DNA of 64,000 nt from Chamaecyparis obtusa (Eukaryota; Streptophyta; Pinopsida; Cupressales; Cupressaceae). Positions 46,840 to 58,479 of this stretch are shown piece by piece. Both the position numbers and the translations under genes were made by a program. Position 1 is the first letter of the stretch, and each line of letters starts with the position of its first letter. Below the pieces are notes generated by a model. It saw only the letters and a list, made by a program, of their open reading frames with translations, was not told the DNA's origin and made no database searches. The DNA lies in the NCBI GenBank assembly GCA_027943335.1, contig BSBK01001302.1, positions 1,375,501 to 1,439,500 of the forward strand. Reading direction: 5' to 3'.

Positions 46840-48399
46840 TCAAAGCTTAAGGTGTGGAAATTGTTGCTGAATCTGAAGAAGGGGTTCCCATGTAGCATCC
46901 TCTGGTTGCATGCCATGCCACTGAATCAATACCTTAGAGATAGAGCAAGAGCGAAGCTGACGAGTGCTCCGGTCAAGGATTGCCGCAGGCTCCAAAATAA
47001 TAGATCCTTCCTTATCCAATTCAGGTAGAGTAGTCTGTGCTTTGATGTTAGTGCCAAGAACTTGCTTGAGACAAGAAACATGAAATACTGGATGAATGCG
47101 AGAAGGAGGAAGTTCTAGTTTGTAAGCAACTGAACCAATCTTCTGCAGAACTTTATATGGCCCATAAAATTTGGGGGCCAACTTATGATGCCCTTTAAGC
47201 TTCAAGGAGGATTGCTTGTATGGTTGAAGATGAAGAAAAACCATATCCCCAACTTGAAAAGAGCGCTCAGAACGATGTTGATCTGCTTGTTGTTTCATGC
47301 GATTGCGGGCCATGTGAAGATTATCCTGTAAAGTGCGAAGAATCTGATCCCTAGTGCGGAGAACTGTGTCAACTGCCTGAACTGGTGAACTGCTGGGAGT
47401 GTAGGGAAGGAGTACTGGGGCTACTTGCCCATAAACTACTTCATAGGGAGTCATTTTAGATTCCATATGGTAAGAGGTATTGTACCACCATTCTGTAAGA
47501 GGAAGCCACTTGGCCCACTGATGTTGCTGTTCAGAAGTGAAGCAGCGAAGATAAGTTTCCAAACATTTGTTGACGATTTCGGTCTGACCATCCGTTTGTG
47601 GGTGATAACCCGAACTCATCTTCAGTTTGGTACCAACTTGCTGAAACAATGCTGTCCAAAAATGACTGGTAAAAGCTGCATCACGGTCAGAGACAATGGA
47701 AGAAGGGAGGCCATGTAGACGAAAGATCTGGTCCATGAAGATCTGTGCAACTGAGGAGGCAGTATAGGGGTGGATGAGGGCACAAAAATGACTATATTTG
47801 GAGAGACGATCAACCACAACCAAAATCACTGTTTTGGCACCAGATTTAGGAAGCCCTTCGATGAAATCCATAGAAATATCAGTCCAAATCCGTGTAGGGA
47901 TGGGCAAGGGTTCCAATAAACCAGGAGGGAGGGTCATTTCACCCTTGTGGCGTTGGTAGGTATCACATTCAACCACCATCTGTTGAATCATCAGTTTCAT
48001 TCCTTTCCAAAAAAAATTCTGCCTTGCTAGCTCATAAGTCTTGAGAAACCCAGAATGTCCTGCCGAAGGAGAAGCATGGAGTTTATAAAAGATAGCTTGT
48101 TGTAAATCTAGATTTTGAGGAAGCACTATACGCCCCTTATAGTGGAGAGAAGCACCATCCCATGAATAATGTGGTACCATAGAAGGATTATTGGCCAACT
48201 GGTAAATGATCTGAGATAAAGAGGGGTCACTGACATAGCCCTATTGAACAGATTCTAACCAATTTGGGATTGGCATAGAAATAATTGAAAGTGAAGCTTG
48301 ATCATCAAATGTGCGGGAAAGAGCATCAGCCACAATATTGTCCTTACCCTTCATGTAGGTGATCTCATAATCATACCCCATGAGTTTGCTGACCCATTT
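46840..48399 (-). pseudogene. Gypsy integrase with C-terminal chromodomain
   Basis: A stop near 48243 is followed by 452 open codons (46840-48198). The integrase zinc site has HASPSAGHSG but reads CDTY where CxxC is expected, so the last zinc ligand is lost. The DDE triad blocks are visible (WTDISMDFIEGLP, IVSDRDAAF, HPQTDGQTEIVN). The C-terminal 50 residues (ILDRSTRQ, VLIQWHGMQPEDATWEP, FPHLKL) are a chromodomain, which in chromoviruses directs integration to particular chromatin. Confidence 0.9.
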
Positions 48400-49368
48400 C
48401 TATTGTGCAGGGGAGGATACTCGTTGTTCCAGGAAGTATTTCAAACTTTGGTGATCAGTCTTGATGCAAAAATGACTCCCAAGGAGGTATGGTCGCCACT
48501 TCTGTACAGCATGCAAAATAGCCATCATTTCTTTTTCATATGTAGATAAGGCTAGATTCTTACGAGAAAGAGCTTTGCTAGTGAATGCAATAGGATGGTC
48601 ATCTTGAAGGAGAACAGCGCCCAGTCCATTGCCGCAAGCATCACTCTCAATAGTAAAGGGCTTAGAAAAATTTGGCATAGCAAGAACAGGTGTACTACAC
48701 ATAGCTTGTTTCAGTTGTGCAAATGCATTCTCAGCAACCTGGGTCCAGGTAAAAGCATCCTTTTTTAACATAGCTGTCAATGGTGCTGCAATTTTCTCAT
48801 AATTCTTGACAAACTTCTGGTAATAGCCAGTCAGACCCAAAAAACCTCGAAGGCTCTTGAGAGTTTGAGGATGCAGCCAATTTTTCATGGCATCTATTTT
48901 GGTAGGATCCACCCGAACCCCATGGTGTGCAATAATATGCCCGAGATACTCCACTTCCTTCTGGCCAAACACACATTTTGACATTTTCGCATAGAGTTGA
49001 TGATCATAGAGAAGTTGTAGGATGAGTTCCAAATGATGGAGATGCTCAGCCCAAGTTTTGCTATAGATGAGAATATCATCAAAGAAGACTAGAATGAATT
49101 TTCTGAGGTAGGGCCGAAATATTTTATTCATCACTGCCTGAAATGTTGAAGGAGCATTAGTGAGGCCAAAGGGCATGACTAAAAATTCATAGTGACCATC
49201 ATGTGTGCGGAAGGCTATTTTAGGAATATCCTCCTCATTGACCCTAATTTGATGATACCCAGAACGAAGATCCAACTTTGAGAAAAAATGAGTGCCATGA
49301 AGCTCATCAAGAAGTTCATCAACAACTGGAATGGGAAACTTATCCTTTATGGTGATATTATTAAGGGC
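48400..49368 (-). pseudogene. Gypsy RT palm to RNase H
   Basis: LDLRSGYHQIRV, FGLTNAPSTFQ and the catalytic FFDDILIYS are in order. The connection domain (LGHIIAHHGV, LRGFLGLTGYY) and RNase H (IESDACGNGLGAVL, TYEKEMMAI, KTDHQSLKYF) follow. The frame ends at a TAG near 48400, after SPAQ, where Gln is usual. Confidence 0.9.
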
Positions 49369-50169
49369 TCAAAAATCAATGCAGAGTCGCCAAGACCCAT
49401 CTTTTTTGTGGACCAGTAGAGCTGGAGATGAAAAAGAACTAGTACTAGGGCGAATGATACCTTGCTTCAGTAAATCACGAACAAGCATCTCAATTTTAGT
49501 CTTTTGATGAAAGGGGTAGCGGTAGGGCCTGATATTGGGTGGGACGCTACCAGGAAGGAGCTGAATACGGTGGTCCTCTGGGCGAGACGGTGGCAAGCCC
49601 GTAGGTTCAACAAATACAATGGAATACTTATCCAAAATTTGTTGTAGATCTGCAGGAGTACTAGAGACTGCTGATGGCTGCATTTGGATGGAATGGAGCT
49701 GAGCGATGACACCATGTGAATTCTTCTTAAGAAGCTTTTCCATACGATGTGAACTGATGATGCTGAGAGACCCAGGCTGCAAGCCTGTCAAAGTGTGTTG
49801 TTGCCCACTGACTGAAAACTTCATCCAAAGTTCAGAAAAATCCCAGAGAATGGGACCAAGAGTGCGTAACCATTGGGCACCCAAAACCACATCACAACCC
49901 CCTAAGGGCAAGGCAAACATGTCAGAGCGTAGGGTATAATCTCCAATAGAGAGACACACATTGCGACATTTCCCTTTGCAAGGTAAAGTGCCCCCATTAG
50001 CAATCATGACTTCAAAGTTAGAGCAGGGATGAACAAAGCAATCAGCCCGTTTGGCTATGCTGGGGTCAATGAAGTTGTGAGTGCTACCAAAATCAATGAG
50101 GATAGTAAGAGGGACCTTCTTGAAGTAACCCCGAACCCGCATGGTTTGTGGGGTAGTGACTCCAGCCAA
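49369..50169 (-). pseudogene. Gypsy protease and N-terminal RT
   Basis: The retropepsin region contains LIDFGSTHNFIDP, where families usually have DSG; the middle residue is Phe here, so the protease is probably inactive. The RT begins with YRYPFHQKTKIEMLV and LVHKKDGSWRLCIDF, then a TGA at 49369-49371 where an Arg codon is usual. Confidence 0.87.
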
Positions 50170-51105
50170 AGCATGGACAGATATCTCTGGTTGGGCCTCT
50201 GGTTAAACCTCTTCATCTACTGTTTCTTGAGCATCTTCATACTCTTCCTGTTCGGGTGGGGAATCCACATCCAAGAGATAGAGCTTTTGCTGCACACATC
50301 TATGGCCTCGGGACCATTTCTCATCACAATTATAGCAAAGCCCTTTTTCCCGATGGGCTCGCATCTCTGTTTCAGACAAGTGCTTGATAGGAGTAGTTTT
50401 GGGAGTTGGTGTGACCGGAGGATGTTGAGAGCCTGCATTTCGGAATGGAACAAAATTAGATCGGGATCATTGTAAAGAATTGATCTTGTCCTCCGCTAAT
50501 TTAGCCAACCCAAGGGCTTCCATCATAGTAGTGGGCCGAAACATTTTGACTTCAGATTGGAGTGCATCCTTCAAACCACTGATAAAACAACTACGAAAGA
50601 ATTCATCAGACAATCCCTCTGTGTGATTAGCTAATTTTTCAAACTCTGTTTGGTATTCTCTCATTGTGCCTGTTTGTCAGAGTTTAGTGAGTGCGCCTGT
50701 GAAGTCATCAAAATCACTAGGGCCAAAATGCTTCAAAAGAAGTGTACACAATTCTGTCCAGGTGGGATCATTGCTAGCCTTGATGTACCAACGGAACCAT
50801 TGAAGAGTGTCATGCTCCAAATGAAAAGATGCAAGTGGAACTTTGTTGAAATCTGTAGTATTATGCAAATTGAAATACTGCTCTGCCCGGTAAATCCATC
50901 CAGTTGGATCAGCACCATCGAAGCGAGGAAAATCAAGCTTCGGTCCACAAAAAGGGCTAGAACTAGTGTCGGCAGAATGGCCTCGGTTCAGGCTTGACTG
51001 TTGAAGAGTGAGACCGAGAAATTTTTCATCCAGATCTTGAAGTCTGGTCTTGAGGGAGGCAAGTTCCTCCTCCATGATTTTTGCTCCTGTACGGGTGACA
51101 ACCAT
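50170..51105 (-). pseudogene. Gypsy gag with zinc knuckle, broken
   Basis: It starts at an ATG (51105) with a short coiled segment (LASLKTRLQDLDEKFL). The gag core follows (DFPRFDGADPTGWIYRAEQY, MREYQTEFEKLANHTEGL). Near 50300 is the zinc-knuckle region CYNCDEKWSRGHRC. Stops lie near 50677 (LTKL*), 50467 (SLQ*) and about 50200 (before PEAQ), all in one frame. Gag would form the particle and bind element RNA. Confidence 0.88.
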
Positions 51106-51117
51106 ATAGCAAGGGTT

Positions 51118-51136
51118 TTTTTTTTTTTTTTTTTTG
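51118..51136. repeat. Homopolymer T run in gypsy leader
   Basis: A run of about 19 T on the + strand (A on the coding strand) lies just upstream of the gag start at 51105. Confidence 0.8.
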
Positions 51137-51725
51137 GAATGGGAAGAAAAAGAGAAATATAAACTTTTTCAGTAAGGGCAAACTTGGAGTTGGGCAAAAC
51201 GCAGATGGGTAATGAGGTTTCGAAGAGTGGATATGCATTTTCTAATGAAAAGGAAAAAAGAAAAATGAGGGTTTCAGGGGTGGGGATGCAGAATGGGAAG
51301 AGCGGTCTAAGAGGGACAAAGGAGCAGAATGAGGAAATGAACCTTGTGGCTTTATTTGGTGGCGATTGGCTGAGAAACGGAAAAGTTAGGGCAAACCCTA
51401 AAATTTGAGAAATAAGGGATTTAAGGCTTAAATATGGGGAATTGGGGTTAGGGTCCTCAAGGAAGGAAGTATGCGAAAGGGTATGTTGGAGGTGCTGAGA
51501 AACTTTGAGAGGAAACCAGAAAGAAGCAAGGAAGCTATGGCAAAAATACAGAAAAAATTTTACTCTTTTTTTTTTGGTAACTCAGATACTAACAACGGAA
51601 TTGAACTATCGCAAGAACAAGAATTTCTGTAATTTGAAATAACCCAATTGTAACACAGATGAGATTTGAGAGGAACCTGAAAGCCCGACGGAAAAAAGAA
51701 TTTCCACCAGTGAGCCCAAGAAAGT

Positions 51726-51737
51726 GCTCTGATACCA
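51726..51737 (-). promoter_or_regulatory. Gypsy primer-binding site (tRNA-iMet)
   Basis: The - strand reads TGGTATCAGAGC two bases after the 5' LTR, an exact initiator-Met type site. Confidence 0.9.
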
Positions 51738-51739
51738 AA

Positions 51740-52057
51740 TGAGAGGAACCTCCAGCAACGCTATAATGAACATGCACGAAATAATAGAAATATAGAGCAA
51801 AGTAGAACTCAGAGTGAGTCTATTGATCACGGGCCACTTCGAGGGGGTAACCTCCTTTGAGAAAGCTCAATACAATAAACTCTTCGGTGCCAACAAAAGA
51901 CTCAATATCCACTTATATACTAAGTACGATCTAGAAAAGTAATACTACCTATGCATGTGGGATAATAAAATAAACTAACGGGATAACTTACAAAGCATAT
52001 GCGTCCAACAACACTACACTAATAGAATAAACAAAAGGAACACACAGGTTCCTAACA
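51740..52057 (-). repeat. Gypsy 5' LTR (on - strand)
   Basis: 318 bp partner LTR, with TATATAAG at 51912-51919. Confidence 0.95.
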
Positions 52058-52062
52058 GTATA

Positions 52063-54093
52063 TTCCTAGGCTATTCCACAAAAAGTAAAGCTTATAAGTG
52101 TTTGACCTCTAACACTAACAAATTTGTGGAAAGTGTGAATGTCAAGATTGACGAGTATGCAAAAAGAAATAAAGATGATAGTAAAAGAGAACCAGAAGAT
52201 TATAGATATTTTGTGTATATAGAGGAAGAAGAGGCAAGTGACAGACTTGCACCTGATGTCGAGTCTCGGGTAAGCAATGTCGAGCATTAGGAAAATAGTG
52301 CCAAGAGAGAAGAAGAACGTGCCGAGCAACAGGAAGATGCTACCGAGTATCAGGAAGAGGTTGCCGAGCATTCAAAAGTTGAATCTGACAATCTTATTGG
52401 GGAACCTGAAGAATTAGAAGGAAGAGGAGCAGAACTTGTTTTGGAAAAATATGTAAGGAGACATCACAAGTCTAAACAGATAATTGGAGACAAAGATACT
52501 GGAGTTCTAACTAGAAGAAAGACAAGAGATCCAACATGTTTACTATGTGAATTCGAGCCTAAGACAATAAAGGAGGCATTAGAAAATGAAGACTGGATAC
52601 AAGCAATGAATGAAGAGATAGACTAGATAGAGAAGAATGATACCTGGACTCTGGTGCCGAGACTTGAAAATAAAAATGTCATTGGAACAAAGTGGGTGTT
52701 CCGGAATAAGTTGAATGAGCATGGTGAAATCACAAGAAACAAAGCTAGATTGGTATGCAAAGGCTACACACAACAAGAAGGAATAGATTATGGGGAGACT
52801 TTTGCCCCTATAGCTAGATTGGAAGGAGTAAGAACTCTTCTTGCATATGCTGCTTATAAAGATTTCAAGGTATACCAAATGGATGTTAAGTCTGCATTTT
52901 TAAATGGTATATTTGAAGAAGAAGTTTACATTGAATAGCCAGAAGGATTTGTTGATCCAAATAGAAGACACATGGTTTGCAAACTGAACAAAGCACTATA
53001 TGGATTAAAACAAGCTCCCAGAGTATGGTATGAGAGATTGCATAACTACTTAATACAGATTGGATTTTCAAGGACAAATGATACAAGAAATTTGTACATG
53101 AAAGATGAAGATGGTAAAGGAATCTTATTGGCAAAGATTTTTGTTGATGATATTATTTTTGGTGGACAAGATGCATTGTGTAAGAGATTTTCAAATGAAA
53201 TGCAAACTGAATTTGAAATGAGTATGTTTGGTGAGATCAAATTTTTTGTTGGTTTACAAGTATATCAGATGGAGAAAGGAATCTTCATTACACAGTCTAA
53301 ATATGTTCATGAGATACTAAAAACTTTTGGGATGGAAGATTCTAGACCAATGAGTACTCCTATGGCTACTGGACAAAAGTTGTCTAAGAATGATGATGCT
53401 ACAGAAGTAAACCAGACTTTGTACAAATCTATTATTGGAAAACTATAGTATGTTGTACATAGTAGACCAGACATTACACTAGCTGTTGGGATTGTGGCAA
53501 GATTCTCTGCCAATCCTAAGGAAACACACATGATGGCTGTCAAAAGAATAATGAGATACTTGAAAGGAACTGCTGACTATGGGCTATATTACAAAAAGGA
53601 TCAAAGGTTTGAACTGAGAGTATATACTGATGCTGATTGGGCAGGAAATGTGGATGACATAAAGAGTACTAGTGGTGGAGATTTCTTTCTTGGACAGAGA
53701 TTAGTTTCCTGGACAAGCAAGAAACAAAATTGCATTTCCCAATCTATTGCTGAAGCCGAGTATGTTGTTGCTGCAGTGAACTGTTCAAATCTGGTGTGGA
53801 TAAAGTAATTGTTGGTAGGAATGAAAGAAGAAATCACTGAACCAGTTGTTATCTTTTGTGATAACACAAGTGCTATCAACATCTCTAAGAATCCGGTAAT
53901 GCATACAAAGACCAAACACATAGCAATCAAGTATCATTACTTGAGAGAACTGGTACAAGATAAAGAAGTCTGAATGGAATATGTGAATACAAAGGAACAA
54001 CTAGTAGACATATTCACTAAAGCTTTACCTATAGAAGCTCATGAATATCTAAGAAGTCAATTAGGGGTCCTTCCCCTAATTAAGGCTGCCTAG
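52063..54093 (+). pseudogene. Copia integrase tail, RT and RNase H, broken
   Basis: Coding resumes after the gypsy TSD. The RT runs from about 52590 to 53450: [53 protein letters not shown] and the catalytic FVDDIIFG at about 53141. RNase H follows, with DADWAGN (53629) and EAEYVVA (about 53755). From 52441 the frame is constant, with single stops near 52624, 52936, 53446, 53806 and 53971. The product ends at a TAG at 54091-54093. It is the replication enzyme of the element and is non-functional here. Confidence 0.88.
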
Positions 54094-54589
54094 TCAAGCT
54101 AGGAGCACTGCATCAAATATGCTACAATAGAGTATTTGACAGATTGATGCAGAAGAAGGTCACACTTTAGGACCTGCCTAGAGTTGTGAAAAAAATGGAA
54201 AAGACAAGAAATCAGTCATAAGCAAAGATGATAGAGGGAGAAATATTGTTACTGAACTAAAAAGATGATATTTGCTTCTGGAGGATGTATATTTTAGTTG
54301 CTGCTTTGGCATTTTTGTCAAAGAGGGAGATGAATAGAGATGATAATAACACATGACACTGAAAAGGAAAGTAACTTGAGGGAGATGAACTGAGATGAAC
54401 AGAGATGAAGGATTAGGAAAGAGGGAGATTTGGAGATTTTTGGATGGTCACAAAAGTGAGGCTAATTGATTCTGAATCAGAATGAAGCTAAGGATATTAC
54501 AAATATTTCTGATGGACAGATAAGTTTATGGATTGGTTGGTAATCCATGTGTTATTCATGTGATATCATATGGTGTTTCCATCAATGCC
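54094..54589 (+). other. Copia 3' untranslated internal region
   Basis: No coding frame is seen between the end of RNase H and the polypurine tract. The phrase AAAGAGGGAGA occurs twice, near 54323 (slightly altered) and at 54590. Confidence 0.6.
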
Positions 54590-54600
54590 AAAGAGGGAGA
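54590..54600 (+). promoter_or_regulatory. Copia polypurine tract
   Basis: AAAGAGGGAGA, one base before the 3' LTR, is the plus-strand primer site. Confidence 0.85.
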
Positions 54601-54601
54601 T

Positions 54602-56085
54602 TGTTGGAAACTGCAATTGAAGCAATTATTGTATTGTCATTGATGTCAAACCTTAACTGGTAAGACTGTTGCTACTTAGGAAAGTACTATATCTATTTGA
54701 TTGTTGTGATGGGGAAAAGCAAGGATGGTAACAATAGCACCTAGGGAAAGGTTGAGTTATCTTTATACTTCAATGAGTACTTGATTATGTTGCACAATGA
54801 TGAGATAATGTATTGCTTATCTTAGTAAGAATGAAGACTAAACTGGTAGGCTTAACTGAGCAAAAGAGAAGAAATCTAGTTTAAGCCAAGTGGTGTTAGT
54901 GTCGATCGAGTTAGTATATGCCAAGCAAATACAGTGTTGACCGAACATTAGTTAATTGCCAAGGAAGATAGTGTTAGCCAAGGAAATAGTTTTAGTATTG
55001 ACTGAGCTTTCTAGTATAGACTGAGAAGTTAAACACAGTATTGACTGAGCATCAGTATTTTACATTTGAGGGAGAATTCAGATTTCCAGCCGACATCATT
55101 GAATTCTTGGATTATGTAAAATGTGTTGACTTTATTTATTGGTTGTATGAAAGCATTTAATGCACTAAATTTTTTTTTATTGTAAATCTTTAAGAGATTT
55201 GAGATGATTCTAGTAAAAGTAGATGAAGACCATAAAGTGGGTAGATTCAATGAATTTGACCTAATCCTAAGATCTATGAAGGAGATCAAGCGGCAAAAGA
55301 TGTATTTACCTAATTGAGGAAGTATTAAGGAAACCTAAGCATGAGGTTGAAGTATGGATAGAGGATGCTGGAAGGTTGATCTTATTTATTGTACAAGCAG
55401 AGAAGGCTGAAGGAGAAGTGTTGTGATTGCTTGAAGAAAAGTTTCAAGTAGATTAGTGATGGAGATGGCAAAGGTTCACAGTCAATAAACCAGCATATGT
55501 GTATGAAATTGGATCTAATATTTGCAAAGTGAGTTGTATGTTTTTAAAATCAATACTACTACTACTTTCTAACCATTGTAACAGTCAAAATCCTTTTAAC
55601 AGAGGTTGACCTAACAATCATATGTATAAATCCTTTGAACAAGGTTGCATTATAATGGAGTGTATGTAAGTCTTATAACAAGGCACACTTTTCATAGAGT
55701 GGTTTAAATCCTTTAACCGGGTCAAACCTGACAGTGTGTTTGTAACCTTTGACAGGGTTGGCTTTTCACCGAGCTCACTTTAGAAGAGTGAAAATAATAG
55801 TAGCATGTTACAAAGTGGTTTTTCCAAAATTGGGTTTTCACTATAAATCCTAGTGTCAATACTTGTGTGAATATTTTGGTTTGAACATTTTTGCGTTTTA
55901 CAAGTTAGATACAACTGGGTAGTGGACTGCAATGTTATATGTTTCTATTATGCAATCAGTAATGACCGAGTAGTTGTTGGTTGTTAGATCTGATTTGTTA
56001 AAAGAGTTTAAAGTTTGTTTTCTACATCTGGACCTAAGATCAACTGATTCAACCCCCCTCTCTGTTGTTCTAAATCATATTAACA
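54602..56085 (+). repeat. Copia 3' LTR
   Basis: 1,484 bp, the same length as the 5' LTR, with TATAAAT at 55842. Confidence 0.93.
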
Positions 56086-56477
56086 TTTGCATTGTGCAAA
56101 AGACAAAAAAATGCATCATGGTTTCCCTTATTTGATAGATCTAGTTCATTATTACATTTTATTGCATTTCATTTGTCAAAACAATAAAAAGTTTAGAAAT
56201 ATTTCATATATTTTTATTGAATTTCATTTTGAATGTAATTTTTATCTTCATTTACTAATTAAATTTCAAGTTTTATTCAAGATCTTCAAGATGCTCCCTT
56301 TCATGCATATGATGAAAACTTAGTTCTTCATTTCATCCATCCCCATGATGTACCCCCTCCCAAAATTGATCCCAACCCTAAATACCTTGTGATGAAAGAA
56401 GAGATTACCACCACTTCTTTGAGGATCTTGCTCCTACCAAAGAGGCCTTCAAGAACAAAGATGATCTTTCTCCTGAA

Positions 56478-57032
56478 ATGTCTCTTCCTTATAGGGATCA
56501 TTTGGTGCAAGAGGATACTTTAATGACTATTGATCCTAATGATAAACCTCTTCCTATACATTTCATTACCACTTATTCTATAGATGAGGCCTTAATGAGT
56601 TATGTTTGTCCCTCTCCTGGAGACCCTCTTACTCAGAGGGATATTTTTAATCAAGAGAGTGACATTCCCTCTCTTAGGAATACTCTACCTTTATTACACT
56701 GACATGACATATCTTCCAATGTTGAAGCATTGTTAACTAATAATTTCATCTCTCCTAAGGTATCTTTTTCCTATCAAGACAACACTAATCCTCCTATGAA
56801 TTTCTTATTAGAGAGTAGTAAACCTTCTCCTCCTAAAGGTGTCTTGGTTCAAGAGATTAAGCATGGGACCCCTCTAGATCTTACTTATTCTCCTATTTCT
56901 TATCATAATCATCAATCTCTTTGGAAACAAGATGATTTTATTCATTTCATTTATGATTTATTCCCTAACATACCATGGAGTGAAGATAAAGAATTATATA
57001 AGAATACTTCTAATCAACTTACTATAGACTAG
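56478..57032 (+). pseudogene. Element B unknown ORF, first part
   Basis: One frame covers 185 codons with a single TGA near 56701. It is rich in Pro, Ser, Asp and Leu, with phrases such as YRDHLVQEDTLMTIDPND and ISPKVSFSYQDNTNPP. The segment LVQEIKHG...QDDFIHFIYDLFPNIPW is repeated in related form at 40990-41180. No known domain is recognised. Confidence 0.45.
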
Positions 57033-58149
57033 GAAATTGGGAAGTTGAAACATACATGATAAAGTGAACCACAAAGCTATGAAATCATGTAAAAATATAT
57101 TCCTAATCATACCAAAAAGACTATAAAAATGAAATGCATAAAATATAATCTAAAATAAATCAAACAATTCCTTTGATGAAGCCTTGTTGTTCTTTCTTTC
57201 TTCTCTAATTTGATATCTCAAGTTGATAAGTGCACCAAATGACGAAAGAAAAATAGATAATTTAGTAGAATAAGGGAGATAAAACTAGAAATATTTTTTG
57301 ACAAGAAATGAGAGATGAGAGTTGAATTTATAGATTTTTGGAACTCAAATTGATGGATTAGATCAAAGCAAGATTGACGGTCAGGACTACACAAGAGGAC
57401 TCTAAAATGGAAAATGCCATAATTTAGGAGTTGCAATTAGAAAATGTCATAATTTAGGAGTTGCAATTAGAAAATATCATAATTTAGGAGTTTCAATTAG
57501 AAAGTGTCATAATTATGACATATTATGACAATAGGAAGAGTTACATTTGGAAGTGAAACCATATTAAGAGAAATTGGAAGCTAAAATAATGGGGGGAAGG
57601 TGTAAGAGAAATGGAAGCTAAATTATAGGAGGTGGAGGCTAAAATCTAGGATGGAAGAACAATTAGGGGAAATGAAAGCTAGAATTAAGGGATTGAATCC
57701 CTTGTGGAAATGTGAGAGATTATTTGAATTTAAAATTCAATATTCTCACAAATTAGTAATTAGGAATTAGGAAATTCCAAAAACTCAAAAGTGGCCAATT
57801 AATTAATGTGAAATTAATTAAATGCAAGACTTGGGAAAAGGGATAAATAAATGAGATTTATTTTTCAAAGCTAGGACTTAGGGATAGAATAATGGTTGTT
57901 TACCCCTAAATAGGGTAAAATAGTTGATTTGATGAAATTGAAATGACAATGATCGAATTTTGACAAGAATAATTTATGCAAACATACTTAGGTCAAATCA
58001 ATATAATTACAATATGAATTAGGGATTAATATTAGAAATTAACTAAACAAATTTTAATGCTTAATTAATGAGGAATGTCACGATATCGATGAATGATAAA
58101 GATCAAACACATAATATAGAAGACATGCTAAAAAAGGGAGGCCATTTGC
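57033..58149. other. AT-rich interruption in element B
   Basis: No gene is present. The stretch separates two open regions that may once have been one ORF and contains a 30-bp tandem repeat. It could be a decayed nested insertion, but I find no clear termini. Confidence 0.4.
57411..57510. repeat. 30-bp tandem repeat, three-plus units
   Basis: The unit AAAATGTCATAATTTAGGAG followed by TTGCAATTAG repeats from 57411 at exact 30-bp spacing, with a fourth degenerate start at 57501. Confidence 0.85.
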
Positions 58150-58476
58150 ATGGACCATCTTTTAGTGTCTACACTTACTAAAGTGAATGTCAACAATGTT
58201 AATGGGATTAAGAATCTCCCTATAGATATAAATCCCCCTACTATGCATTCCTACATAACACCTTTTTATCAAAGTCTTCTACCTTCCAAACCAAACACAT
58301 CCCATAAAATGGAGTATAACATGCTTCCTATAGAAACCTATAGTGGACAAGATCTTGGAAAGATGGACCAAGTCCCTGTATATGCTCCTCCTTCACGAGC
58401 CACTAGATTTACACCACAAGAAAATATCATTCCAAACCCTTTTCAAGACTTCATCACTCATTTCTTGTCTAAATGA
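58150..58476 (+). pseudogene. Element B unknown ORF, second part
   Basis: An open frame of 108 codons begins MDHLLVSTLTKVNVNN and ends NPFQDFITHFLSK. It is Pro- and Ser-rich like the first part. No recognised domain. It is probably a piece of the same ancestral ORF. Confidence 0.4.
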
Positions 58477-58479
58477 AAT

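Larger units (their letters stand above)
46492..52057 (-). mobile_element. Ty3/gypsy chromovirus nested in copia
   Basis: Two 318-bp LTRs (46492-46809 and 51740-52057) lie inside the copia pol, with TSD GTATA at 46487-46491 and 52058-52062. On the - strand the LTR runs TGTTAGGAACC...GGTTCCTCTCA. The primer site TGGTATCAGAGC (51726-51737) and a polypurine tract (46810-46822) are in place. The order gag, zinc knuckle, protease, RT, RNase H, integrase, chromodomain defines a chromovirus; the short LTRs suggest the Reina group. By eye the LTRs differ at 11 of 318 sites (3.5%), so this is the younger of the nested pair. Confidence 0.96.
42714..56085 (+). mobile_element. Ty1/copia retrotransposon, split by a gypsy insert
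   Basis: LTRs 42714-44197 and 54602-56085 are both 1,484 bp and run TGTTGG...TTAACA. The TSD TTTGC sits at 42709-42713 and 56086-56090. The primer site TGGTATCAAAG (44200) pairs with initiator tRNA-Met, and the polypurine tract AAAGAGGGAGA (54590) precedes the 3' LTR. The order gag, protease, integrase, RT, RNase H is copia-type. The integrase-RT stretch is interrupted at 46491 by a complete gypsy element and resumes at 52058. Stops and a frameshift show it is inactive. Confidence 0.95.

Noticed and set aside
50029..50475. 148-codon + strand frame
   Set aside because: Antisense to the gypsy gag/protease coding sequence, which explains the openness.
43123..55289. Matching - strand frames at 43123-43401 and 55029-55289
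   Set aside because: Same position in the two copia LTRs and antisense to the element; repeat shadows.
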